Shown one piece after another: positions 36,501 through 44,361 of a stretch of DNA of 64,000 nucleotides. The notes under the pieces were generated by a model. That model was not told the DNA's origin. It ran no database searches and saw only the letters and a program-made list of their open reading frames with translations. The stretch is from an uncultured Ulvibacter sp. (GTDB lineage: Bacteria; Bacteroidota; Bacteroidia; Flavobacteriales; Flavobacteriaceae): positions 1 through 64,000 of the forward strand of contig CAJXZB010000006.1 in assembly GCA_913063405.1 (NCBI GenBank). Reading direction: 5' to 3'. Positions within the stretch are counted from its first letter, which is position 1. Every line of letters begins with the position of its first letter. Both the position numbers and the translations under genes were made by a program.

Positions 36501-36701
36501 GGTATGACAACACTTTATCTTCTAAATTTTGAAGGGCCATATCAAGTAGAAATATTTACTCTTCAAGGACAGAGAATTAAGACTTTTGAAATGAAGGAAG
36601 CAAGGTTACAATATGACATAAGTGATTTAAGCAATGGTGTTTATTTAATTAAAGCTTCAAATGGAATAAATATTTACACATCTAAATTGCTTAAGAAATA
36701 G
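33543..36701 (+). CDS. Large T9SS-exported propeller protein
   Basis: A 1052-aa protein with a signal peptide (MKTTNKILVVIFLLLFQFSFGQ) and a C-terminal type IX sorting domain (FLFPNPTNGMTTLYLL to the final KLLKK). The middle is a VPS10/sortilin- or BNR-like propeller with Asp-box motifs (SRDYGQTWNKL near 240 and SVDNGLTWESK near 500) and GTYGRGLWEG near 861. A C-terminal region around 880-940 carries TVQAEQNVKYRAGDFIDLNP, which resembles adhesin repeat ends. Surface binding is likely; no catalytic residues are assigned. It ends 25 bases before a strong palindromic terminator. Confidence 0.85.
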   Translation: MKTTNKILVVIFLLLFQFSFGQDSSNRDRGNPNEPYQFILGENNFTGIKREGLEFYENKIEIYGIDKVATEGSPYIEFIRFITDWEIKLANHDYNLKRYFSSLDSKSDYKDLPVAGCEWEEFGPLVKSTGSQGNPNTGSQTSINGIGHTEFIRIDNNEPLNMLIGSAFGGLFYSSNGGDPLTNGSASWTCVSDNWDTSAVAWAEFSEAYPGTIVAVSTLGGDLNGKSHRLGVGGGILISRDYGQTWNKLLSTGILSAWDKVNKVIFSPDNPDEIFIAKSNGLYKYTDINDPNNPSNLEEVFIPLGNGNYEKVECLDVEIVTSDELFPDGNFFATSFLVIENIGNNTVANVKMYVTQDGWQTSEEVFETIDKEAATFEYSPSNLFSGADPYKAKIHCNIKTGDNKEVWSLRLFNLSEEMLKSQFEGSNNFGSSFAFAVNPFDDKKIIYSYGTGLSGTNNGFVNNSGNPANNGLHDDKEHFLWHPHDTNPNEVWVAHHGGVSKSVDNGLTWESKDLGLGVAMVQKFDHSENDINKIMLSLDHDGTTRLNSSYNQSNQTHDWNMFSVADGVGATMIDEDEYQFYFASGQFGSNTNVSIDYNAASQPLGFTSSYGNAAYNGWYEPAQDGTVLYTHGVENSINFGNVYKTELTPGVIPISRTRISDFAQFLPDGNDHYLTQMSASQKDDNVLFANGFENTPNGGNHVLFYCNKANNTDPQVAINSWVEIQMPYDTGQLINTAFGSVKESHYINGRYYFTTSGNNDGVSTEYRAVMLDIDGQNNLTLTDITGNLPKCGVKYAADYNITIEKGTHEGIYVAQDCGVYYLHGSDLDSGNYNWTAIGTGLPNIEKRGIKPYYELNKLRIGTYGRGLWEGCFVCPEDEIFYESGTYGNSYVFKEARQQIHSTATVQAEQNVKYRAGDFIDLNPDFTSQNGSIFDAFIHPCEPNRSNSFRSERVSPWENIIHGMDEENSGMFERISEGIFLFPNPTNGMTTLYLLNFEGPYQVEIFTLQGQRIKTFEMKEARLQYDISDLSNGVYLIKASNGINIYTSKLLKK

Positions 36702-36726
36702 ACACTAATTACGATTACCTAAGTTT

Positions 36727-36750
36727 AGAGGATACCATATGGTATCCTCT
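36727..36750. terminator. Palindromic terminator of the island genes
   Basis: A perfect 24-bp palindrome (AGAGGATACC, ATAT, GGTATCCTCT) followed by TTTT. It lies 25 bases after the T9SS gene stop. It would also block read-through from the upstream pigment genes into the GT2-to-PaaK half of the locus, unless that half has its own promoter. Confidence 0.85.
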
Positions 36751-36805
36751 TTTGATTTTAAACTATGTATAAATTAGGTCGTGTCTCAACAATAATAATC
36801 TTTAA

Positions 36806-36973
36806 AGGAGCATCAAGATAAGTAAGCCTACGGTAAATTATCCTTTTGGCTTAAAACAAAAAGGATACAACAACGAGGTTTCGCCAAATGGAAACTCCCT
36901 TGCACGAGCTTTTAAGTTTGGAGGAAAGGAATTAGTTGAGCCATTCAAAAAAAGAGCAATTATAATTCATTAA
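36806..36973 (+). pseudogene. RHS-repeat core fragment
   Basis: A 55-codon open stretch without a start codon, bounded by stops. It reads NYPFGLKQKGYNNEVSPNGN followed by AFKFGGKEL. This matches the conserved RHS repeat-associated core that in Bacteroidota reads YPFGL.HKGYNN..NGKEL. The expected continuation (YDYGARNYD-type) is missing. It is the scar of an RHS or wall-associated toxin gene, and its stop lies within the right direct repeat. Confidence 0.75.
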
Positions 36974-37055
36974 ATTACTGCCAGATTTTTCTATATTCAT
37001 TCTCATCTAATTTTTGATACTTAGATGTCAAATGCATATTTTTACAAGGTGTTCA
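36967..37055. repeat. Right copy of 89-bp direct repeat
   Basis: Counterpart of 29632-29720 (83 of 89 identical). Its plus-strand micro-frame (37025-37105) encodes 26 aa beginning MSNAYFYKVF and stops directly before the GT2 start codon at 37106. On the minus strand it reads TSKYQKLDENEYRKIWQ before a stop, which looks like a protein C-terminus and may be the true origin of the repeat. Confidence 0.9.
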
Positions 37056-37105
37056 ATAGCGCAATCTTCCCCGTTGGTATTGAATACTCGTATAGCAAAA
37101 ACTGA

Positions 37106-38302
37106 ATGAATCTTTCAAGCATTAACTCAAAATTAAAAGACTTGCAATGTTGTGTGATTATACCAACGTATAACAACAATAAAACATTGAAAAAAGTTAT
37201 CGATGGGGTGCTCGAATATACTAGAGATGTTATTGTTATTAATGATGGTGCAACAGATAGTACCAAGGAGGTCTTAGCGGAGTATCCAGAAATTGAGCAA
37301 ATTCACTTACCCAGGAATCAAGGAAAAGGAAATGCACTTAGAGAGGGGTTTGAAAAAGCCCTTTTGTTGGGATATAAATATGCTATAACAATAGATAGCG
37401 ACGGGCAACATTTTTCAGAAGATATTCCTGTTTTTGTTGAAGCCTTAGAAAATTCTGAAACTGAGAATCTTTTGCTAATTGGTGCAAGAAATATGGAGCA
37501 AGAAGGTGTTCCTAAGAAGAGTAGCTTCGGAAACAAATTTTCTAACTTCTGGTTTTGGATTGAAACAGGAACATGGTTAATAGACACCCAATCTGGTTAT
37601 CGATTATACCCTTTGAAACATATTGAGAGCCTGAAACTATTTACCAAGAAATTTGAATTCGAAATTGAAGTGATTGTAAAGGCCGCTTGGAATGGTACGA
37701 CCGTGAAAAATGTCCCTGTTAGTGTTTTGTATGATGAAACCGAAAGAGTTTCACATTTTAGACCCTTTAAAGACTTTACGAGAATAAGCATCTTAAATAC
37801 TTGGTTCGTACTCGTTGCTTTTCTTTTTATTAAACCTCGAGATCTTTATAGAAAATTTAGAAAGAAAGGCTTCCGAAGATTTATTCTGGAAGACTTTCTT
37901 GGAAATCACGACTCTCCGAAAAAGAAAGCGTTTTCAATTGCACTGGGAGTATTTATTGGATTGTCGCCCTTTTGGGGCTTTCACACGCTCATCGTTATCT
38001 TTCTTGCCATCCTTCTAAAGCTAAATAAGACAATTTCTTTTGTGTTTTCAAATGTGAGTCTACCGCCCTTTATTCCCTTTGTTTTATATGCAAGCTCGAA
38101 GATGGGACAGTTTGTTTTGGGGATTGAATATTCTTATACCATGGAAGAAATGACCGAAAACTTTGAAATTTTTAAGCACCTTAAAACATACATTGTTGGT
38201 AGTTTCTCTTTGGCAATTATTTCGGCAATTGTATTAGGGTTTTTAGGATATCTTATTTTGTCCATTTTTACTAAGAAACAAATAGCAATTCAACATGAGT
38301 AG
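37106..38302 (+). CDS. GT2 glycosyltransferase fused to DUF2062
   Basis: A 398-aa protein. The N-terminal ~240 residues are a family 2 glycosyltransferase with VIIPTYNNNKTL, VINDGATDST and the DSDGQH metal motif near residue 98. The C-terminal part (from about 270) is a DUF2062 membrane domain (IALGVFIGLSPFWGFHT and further helices). This fusion recurs in aryl polyene and flexirubin clusters. It likely transfers a sugar, or acts on a polyprenyl- or pigment-linked acceptor at the inner membrane. It overlaps the RND-exporter gene by 8 bases. It is the first pigment gene after the island. Confidence 0.85.
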   Translation: MNLSSINSKLKDLQCCVIIPTYNNNKTLKKVIDGVLEYTRDVIVINDGATDSTKEVLAEYPEIEQIHLPRNQGKGNALREGFEKALLLGYKYAITIDSDGQHFSEDIPVFVEALENSETENLLLIGARNMEQEGVPKKSSFGNKFSNFWFWIETGTWLIDTQSGYRLYPLKHIESLKLFTKKFEFEIEVIVKAAWNGTTVKNVPVSVLYDETERVSHFRPFKDFTRISILNTWFVLVAFLFIKPRDLYRKFRKKGFRRFILEDFLGNHDSPKKKAFSIALGVFIGLSPFWGFHTLIVIFLAILLKLNKTISFVFSNVSLPPFIPFVLYASSKMGQFVLGIEYSYTMEEMTENFEIFKHLKTYIVGSFSLAIISAIVLGFLGYLILSIFTKKQIAIQHE

Positions 38303-41300
38303 GTTGTTTTATAGCGCATATCAATTCATTTCTAAAAATAGGATGCTAAGCTTGTTTGGTTTCGTCCTAATTCTGGCATTTCTTGCTTTTTTGGCTACGA
38401 AAATTAAGTTTGAAGAAGACATCACCAAGCTTATCCCTTCCAATAGTAAAACTCAAGAAGTTCAACGTGTTTTAAAATCGGTAAATTTCACCGATAAGAT
38501 TATTGTAAATATTAAAAGACAACCTAATGGGTCTGTTGAAGACTTAACCCAGTTTGCCACTCAGTTTATCGATAGTCTTGAAAAGAATGAGGAAGGTTAT
38601 GTTAAGAATATTCAAGGGAAGGTAGATGAAGATGCAATTGACGCTACTTTAGATTTTCTGTATCAAAATGCTCCATTGTTTTTGGATGAAACGGATTATC
38701 AATTAATAGCCAAGAAGCTTCAAAAGGAAAGTATTGAAACGATTACCCAGACCAATTTTAAAACCTTGATGTCACCATCAGGAATAGTTGCAAAGAAATC
38801 AATCCTGAGAGATCCTTTGGGGATTTCATTTATGGGTCTGAAGAAGTTAGAGAAACTTGGGATTGGGGATCAGTTTTTATTAAAAGATGGATTCTTACTG
38901 AGTAAAAACAAACAAAACCTATTGCTTTTTATCACACCAACGTTTCCTTCAAGTGAAACGGATAAAAATGAAGCTTTTGCCGAACGACTTTATCTGCTGC
39001 AAGATCAACTCAATGAAGACTTTAAAGATAGTATAGCGAGTGAGTATTTTGGAGCGGTCTTGATAGCCGTTGCAAATGCACAACAAATCAAGAAGGATAT
39101 TCAATTTACAGTAGGAATTGCCTTGACTATTCTCATGCTCATTTTTATTTTATTTTATAGAAAGTTAACGATCCCTCTTATTTTATTTGCCCCTACAGTT
39201 TTTGGAGGGTTACTATCCGTGGCAGTTCTTTACCTCCTTCGGACAGAAATTTCGGCTATTTCCTTGGGGATCGGTTCAGTTTTGTTGGGTGTTACGTTGG
39301 ATTATTCCCTTCACATTCTTACCCATATTCGGAATAATAAAAGCATAAAAGACCTGTATCGCGATATTACGAAGCCCATTTTAATGAGCAGCCTCACAAC
39401 GGCACTCGCCTTTTTGTGTTTGCTGTTTTTAGATTCTCAGGCGCTTCAAGATTTGGGAATTTTTGCTGCGATGAGTGTTTTAGGAGCTTCGGTGTTTGCC
39501 TTACTTTTTATCCCTCAAGTATATAAGGGCGGTATTCAGAAAGAGCGAAAACCAAATATATTGGATACGATTGCGGGGTACAATTTCCATAAGAAAAAAT
39601 GGAGTATTGGTCTTGTAGCGGTTCTCCTGCTGGTAAGCTTGTTTACCTATAATAAGGTGATTTTCAATAAGGATATTTCCAAACTAAATTTTGAACCACC
39701 AGCCGCTACTAAGGCAAAAGAGAATTTGGACGCGCTTACTAATTTAGCTTCAAAATCTATTTATCTGGCTGCCTTCGGAAATACCACAGAAGCAGCTTTA
39801 CAGGCAAATGATTCGGTTTTTAAGAAGCTTCAGAAGCTTGAAGATGATGAAGCAATTGTTAGTTTTAGTTCCGTAGGGGGTGTGTTGTATTCTGAAGAGA
39901 TTCAGAAACAAAAAATAGCACGTTGGAAGGCATTTTGGAGTCCCCAAACCATTGTCGATACAAAGAATAACTTAATAGAGAGCGGTAAATCACTTGGGTT
40001 TAAGCCAAGTACGTATAATCAATTTTATAGGCAGTTGGAGACAGATTTTGCCCCTCTTGAGGTTGATGACTATAGTGCGATTACCACCTTTTCGATTGAT
40101 GATTTTATAACCGAAGATGCAGATTTTGTCACAGTCACAAGTTTAGTAAAAGTTGATGTGGCCAACATCGATAGGGTGAGAGCTACCTTTATGGATAATA
40201 CGAGAATTCTGACTATTGATCGACAAGAAATGAACGAAACCCTTTTGGGAAATCTAAAGAATGATTTTAATAGTTTGATAGGCTATTCTCTAATCGTGGT
40301 GGTGCTCATATTGTTGCTATTCTTCCGAAGCTTTTCTTTAACTCTTGTAACGGTAATTCCAATCTTTCTTACTTGGTTCATAACCATTGGTGTGATGGGA
40401 TTGTTGGGGATAGAATTTAATATTTTCAATATTATTATTTCTACGTTTATCTTCGGTTTGGGAATTGATTATTGCATTTTTATCACCAATGGAATGCTCA
40501 AGGAGAATCAAACAGGGGAGAAAACACTAGCCACACATAAGACCTCAATTATACTTTCGGTGATCACAACGATTTTAGGTGTAGGTGTTTTAATCTTTGC
40601 AAAACACCCAGCGCTTTATTCGATTTCTTTAGTTTCGATTATTGGAATTTTCTCCGCAATGTTTGTTTCCTTTAGCATTCAGCCGTTGCTTTTTAGACTA
40701 TTGATTGGAAGTCGAACCAAACGCCCTATTTCTTTTAGACTACTTATTCATTCAGTTCTTTCTTTTACTTATTATGGCCTAGGAGGTCTTTGTCTTTCCA
40801 TTTTTAGTGTATTGATAATGCCGCTTATTCCATTAAGTAAGAAGGTTAAAATGCGAGGTTTTCACAAGGTGATTTCGAAGTTTATGAAATCGGTTCTCTA
40901 TACCAATCCTTTTATAAAGAAGAAGGTTATTAATGAAGGGAATGAGACTTTTTCGAAGCCCGGAATCATTATTGCAAATCATACTTCGTTCCTGGATATA
41001 TTGGCGGTTGGTATGTTGCACCCAAAGATTATCTTTTTAGTGAATGATTGGGTGTATAACTCACCAATATTTGGAAAAGCAGTACAGATGGCAGGTTTTT
41101 ACCCTGTTTCTGGGGGGATTGAGAAAGGAGTAGATCATTTAAAAGTAAAGGTTGCTCAAGGCTATTCTCTAATGGCGTTTCCTGAGGGAACAAGATCGAC
41201 AACCAATAAGGTAAGGCGGTTTCATAAAGGGGCGTTTTTTCTTGCAGAGCAGCTCGATCTTGATATTATTCCAGTTCTTATACATGGAAATTCTGAAGTG

Positions 41301-41930
41301 CTTCCTAAAGGAAGCTTTGTGATTCGTAGCGGAAGCATTACTGTAAAAATACTAGACCGCATTCGGGCTCAGGATACCTCTTTTGGAACAGCCTATAAGG
41401 ATAGAACAAAAGCAATTAGTGGTTTTTATAGAAAAAAGTTTGATACACTTCGGAAGGAGATAGAAAGGGAAACTTATTTCCATAATGTTGTAAAACAAGA
41501 CTACAGATATAAAGGTGATGCCTTTTACAGTGGTGTCGTTGCTGATTTAAAAGAAAATAAAACTACCTATAAAAAGGCACTCGATCTAATTGGCAAAAAG
41601 AGCATTATTGTCAATATTTCGGACGGGGATGGACAATTAGATTTCTTGCTGCTCTTGGATAGTGCGGACCGTAAGATTTGTACTTTTATTGAAGATAAAA
41701 TTAGCCGAGATATTGTAACGAATAGTTTTATCACTGCGCACTATAATAGAATGGTGTTTGCCACATCTAAAGAAGAAGCGCTAACACATCCAGCCGATGT
41801 CTTTATACTGAAGGCTTCTGACAAGGAGTATTTTGAATCAGAATATCTTGGAAGGAATAAATTTTTAGACTTTCAAATTCTTTATGAAAACCAGAATCTT
41901 ATTATCTTTAAACAAAAGGCAGATACTTGA
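38295..41930 (+). CDS. MMPL/RND exporter fused to an acyltransferase and a third domain
   Basis: A 1211-aa multidomain membrane protein. Residues 1-~850 form an MMPL-type RND exporter with two sets of helices (about 15-35 and 255-415, then 430-450 and 665-850) and periplasmic loops. From about 890 there is a PlsC-type acyltransferase with NHTSFLD near 895 and FPEGTRS near 961. The last ~150 residues (YRYKGDAFYSG onward, with SIIVNISDGDGQLDF) look like a degenerate Rossmann/methyltransferase-like domain. Transport and acyl transfer in one chain suggest that acylation and export of the pigment are coupled (inference). It overlaps both neighbours. Confidence 0.85.
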   Translation: MSRLFYSAYQFISKNRMLSLFGFVLILAFLAFLATKIKFEEDITKLIPSNSKTQEVQRVLKSVNFTDKIIVNIKRQPNGSVEDLTQFATQFIDSLEKNEEGYVKNIQGKVDEDAIDATLDFLYQNAPLFLDETDYQLIAKKLQKESIETITQTNFKTLMSPSGIVAKKSILRDPLGISFMGLKKLEKLGIGDQFLLKDGFLLSKNKQNLLLFITPTFPSSETDKNEAFAERLYLLQDQLNEDFKDSIASEYFGAVLIAVANAQQIKKDIQFTVGIALTILMLIFILFYRKLTIPLILFAPTVFGGLLSVAVLYLLRTEISAISLGIGSVLLGVTLDYSLHILTHIRNNKSIKDLYRDITKPILMSSLTTALAFLCLLFLDSQALQDLGIFAAMSVLGASVFALLFIPQVYKGGIQKERKPNILDTIAGYNFHKKKWSIGLVAVLLLVSLFTYNKVIFNKDISKLNFEPPAATKAKENLDALTNLASKSIYLAAFGNTTEAALQANDSVFKKLQKLEDDEAIVSFSSVGGVLYSEEIQKQKIARWKAFWSPQTIVDTKNNLIESGKSLGFKPSTYNQFYRQLETDFAPLEVDDYSAITTFSIDDFITEDADFVTVTSLVKVDVANIDRVRATFMDNTRILTIDRQEMNETLLGNLKNDFNSLIGYSLIVVVLILLLFFRSFSLTLVTVIPIFLTWFITIGVMGLLGIEFNIFNIIISTFIFGLGIDYCIFITNGMLKENQTGEKTLATHKTSIILSVITTILGVGVLIFAKHPALYSISLVSIIGIFSAMFVSFSIQPLLFRLLIGSRTKRPISFRLLIHSVLSFTYYGLGGLCLSIFSVLIMPLIPLSKKVKMRGFHKVISKFMKSVLYTNPFIKKKVINEGNETFSKPGIIIANHTSFLDILAVGMLHPKIIFLVNDWVYNSPIFGKAVQMAGFYPVSGGIEKGVDHLKVKVAQGYSLMAFPEGTRSTTNKVRRFHKGAFFLAEQLDLDIIPVLIHGNSEVLPKGSFVIRSGSITVKILDRIRAQDTSFGTAYKDRTKAISGFYRKKFDTLRKEIERETYFHNVVKQDYRYKGDAFYSGVVADLKENKTTYKKALDLIGKKSIIVNISDGDGQLDFLLLLDSADRKICTFIEDKISRDIVTNSFITAHYNRMVFATSKEEALTHPADVFILKASDKEYFESEYLGRNKFLDFQILYENQNLIIFKQKADT

Positions 41931-43474
41931 AACTAAAGGAAAAATACGATATCGTAATTGTTGGTAGTGGTCTAGGAGGTCTGGTGTCTGCGATTATTCT
42001 TGCCAAAGAAGGTAAGAGTGTTTGTGTGCTTGAAAAGAATCAACAGTACGGCGGAAATCTTCAAACTTTTTCGCGTAATAAAACTATTTTCGATACGGGA
42101 GTTCATTATATTGGAGGGCTTTCCGAAGGACAAAACTTATACCAGTATTTTAAGTATCTCGGTATCATGGACGATATTGAGCTTAAGAAATTGGATGAAG
42201 ATGGGTTTGATATTATTACGTTCGATGATGATGCCATTGAATACAAGCACGGCCAGGGTTATGAAAATTTTATAAAGGGATTGGTGTCTCAATTTCCTGA
42301 TGAGGAAAAAGGGATTCGGACCTATTGTGATAAACTGAGAGAGACCTGTGATAAATTTCCGTTGTACAATGTAAAACTTGGGAAACCATATTATGACGAT
42401 ACAGAAGTTTTTGAACTCTTTGCAAAGGAGTATATTGATTCTGTTACCACAAACAAAAAGTTGAGAGCGGTTCTTGGCGGAAGTAACTTGTTATATGCAG
42501 GCGAAGCCGATCGAACCCCATTTTATGTACATGCCCTATCGGTAAATAGTTATATAGTGAGCTCTTATCGATGTATGAATGGTGGGAGTCAAATAACCAA
42601 AGCTCTACTTAAGAGATTAAAAGAAGCTGGGGGCGAGGCATATAAACGTCATGAAGTAGTAGACTTTGAGGTTGTTGATAAACAGGTAATTTCCGCGACT
42701 ACTTCGAATGGAAAAGTAATCAAGGGAGATCTTTTTATTTCAAATATCGAACCTAAGCTTACCATAAAGATGGCCGGTGAAGAGAACTTCAGAAAATCAT
42801 ATGTTTCAAGAATTAGGGATATTGAGAGTACCATTGCGGCTTTTACTTTGTACTTGGCACTAAAACCAGGGACCTTCAAATATCTCAATAAGAATTATTA
42901 CCATCACAAGGATCCAAATGAGGTTTGGGATGTCCATAATTATTCCGAAGAGGATTGGCCTAAAGCCTATATGGTTTCAATGGGAGTTAAGAAGGATGGG
43001 AACGAATATGGAGATAATTTGGCAGCGATGACATATATGCATTTTGACGAGATGCAACCTTGGTTGGAGACGTTCAATACGGCTGCAGATCAAAATGAAC
43101 GAGGGCAAAGCTATGAAGAGTTTAAAAGAATTAAAGAAGAACAGTTTATTGTTGAGTTAGAAAAGAAGTTTCCAAATATAAGAGATTGTATTGAAGCAGT
43201 TTATTCCTCAACACCATTGTCTTATCGAGATTATATTGGCTGCAACAGAGGTTCAATGTATGGCTACGTAAAGGATGCCAACAACTCACTAAAGTCCTTT
43301 GTTTCGGCAAGAACGAAAATTAGAAACCTCTTTTTTACAGGCCAGAGCTTAAATATGCATGGAATTTTAGGCGTTACGATAAGCGGTGTTGTTACCTGCT
43401 CTACAATTCTTGGTGGAGAATATTTAGTGGATAAAATTCAACAAGCCAATAGTCTGGAAAAAGTTAATACTTAG
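41927..43474 (+). CDS. CrtI/phytoene desaturase-like FAD oxidoreductase, TTG start
   Basis: A 515-aa flavoprotein. It starts at TTG inside the exporter stop (TTGA) and has the FAD motif VGSGLGGLVSA near residues 13-23 and LEKNQQYGGNLQTF near 35-48. The C-terminal motif is FTGQSLNMHGILGVTISGV near 470-488. The family includes carotenoid desaturases and retinol saturase-type enzymes. In flexirubin clusters it may adjust polyene saturation; the exact reaction is unknown. Confidence 0.83.
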   Translation: MKLKEKYDIVIVGSGLGGLVSAIILAKEGKSVCVLEKNQQYGGNLQTFSRNKTIFDTGVHYIGGLSEGQNLYQYFKYLGIMDDIELKKLDEDGFDIITFDDDAIEYKHGQGYENFIKGLVSQFPDEEKGIRTYCDKLRETCDKFPLYNVKLGKPYYDDTEVFELFAKEYIDSVTTNKKLRAVLGGSNLLYAGEADRTPFYVHALSVNSYIVSSYRCMNGGSQITKALLKRLKEAGGEAYKRHEVVDFEVVDKQVISATTSNGKVIKGDLFISNIEPKLTIKMAGEENFRKSYVSRIRDIESTIAAFTLYLALKPGTFKYLNKNYYHHKDPNEVWDVHNYSEEDWPKAYMVSMGVKKDGNEYGDNLAAMTYMHFDEMQPWLETFNTAADQNERGQSYEEFKRIKEEQFIVELEKKFPNIRDCIEAVYSSTPLSYRDYIGCNRGSMYGYVKDANNSLKSFVSARTKIRNLFFTGQSLNMHGILGVTISGVVTCSTILGGEYLVDKIQQANSLEKVNT

Positions 43475-43479
43475 ATTAA

Positions 43480-44361
43480 ATGGGACAGATTAGAACAATT
43501 CCAGTTGAAAGGGTTCAGAAGATTTCGAAAAAAGAGTTTGTAGAAAAATATTACAAACCACAACGCCCTGTTTTAATAGAAAACCTTATCGAGGATTGGC
43601 CTGCGTATAAAAAATGGAATATAGAATATTTTCAAGAACAAGCGGGAGATCAAATTGTGCCATTATACAATAGTGAACCCACAAAGGGAAAGCAGAATTC
43701 GGCAGCACCTGTTAAAGAGATGAAGCTCTACGATTATCTAGAGCTTTTAAAATCCCAACCTACAGATTTGCGTGTCTTCTTCTTTAATCTCTTGGATAAT
43801 GTTCCTAAGTTGCTTGAAGATATACGATATCCAGATATAGGGCTAAAATTTTTCAAAAGGCTTCCTGTTATGTTTTTTGGGGGCGGGGGCTCTAGAGTTT
43901 TACCACATTACGATATGGATCTATCAGATCTGGTTCATTTTCATTTTCACGGCCATAAGAGCGTTACTTTATTTTCACCAGAACAAACCAAGTATTTATA
44001 TAAGGTTCCATTTGCAGTACATAATTTGGAAATCATAGATATGGACAATCCAGATTTCTCAAAATATCCAGCAATGGCAGATGTTGAGGGCATTAAAGTT
44101 GAAATGAAACCTGGAGACTCACTTTATATGCCAAGCGGTTATTGGCACTACATTAAATATTTGGATGGGGGTTTTTCAATAACACTAAGAGCACTTCCAC
44201 GTCACCCCACAAGATTGATAAAAATGCTTGGAAATGTATTTTTAATGCGTCCTTTTGAAAATATTATGCGTAAAGTTTGCGGCCAGAAATGGGTGGATTA
44301 TAAGGAGGCTAGAATTGTGCGGAAAACGAATAGGAAATATGCAAAAGGGCTAAAGAACTAA
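43480..44361 (+). CDS. JmjC/cupin-like Fe(II)/2-oxoglutarate oxygenase
   Basis: A 293-aa cupin_8/JmjC-type protein. The probable iron ligands are the HYD motif in LPHYDMDLSD near residues 144-146 and a distal histidine in SGYWHYIKY near 224. Nearby SVTLFSPEQTKYLY holds family-conserved 2-oxoglutarate pocket residues. Members hydroxylate small molecules, lipids or proteins, and ring hydroxylation of the pigment is a plausible task. It is separated from the CrtI-like gene by 5 bases and overlaps the next gene by one. Confidence 0.8.
   Translation: MGQIRTIPVERVQKISKKEFVEKYYKPQRPVLIENLIEDWPAYKKWNIEYFQEQAGDQIVPLYNSEPTKGKQNSAAPVKEMKLYDYLELLKSQPTDLRVFFFNLLDNVPKLLEDIRYPDIGLKFFKRLPVMFFGGGGSRVLPHYDMDLSDLVHFHFHGHKSVTLFSPEQTKYLYKVPFAVHNLEIIDMDNPDFSKYPAMADVEGIKVEMKPGDSLYMPSGYWHYIKYLDGGFSITLRALPRHPTRLIKMLGNVFLMRPFENIMRKVCGQKWVDYKEARIVRKTNRKYAKGLKN

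Larger units (their letters stand above)
29721..36983 (+). mobile_element. Inserted LytTR/surface-protein island inside the pigment operon
   Basis: About 7.3 kb between two near-identical direct repeats. It separates the small exported-protein gene from the GT2 gene of the same pigment locus. The contents are a LytTR sensor-regulator, a tail-fibre-like exported protein, a 1052-aa T9SS protein, a terminator and an RHS remnant, none of them pigment genes. No integrase or transposase is visible inside, so the block may have arrived by recombination between repeats rather than by an autonomous element. Confidence 0.6.
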
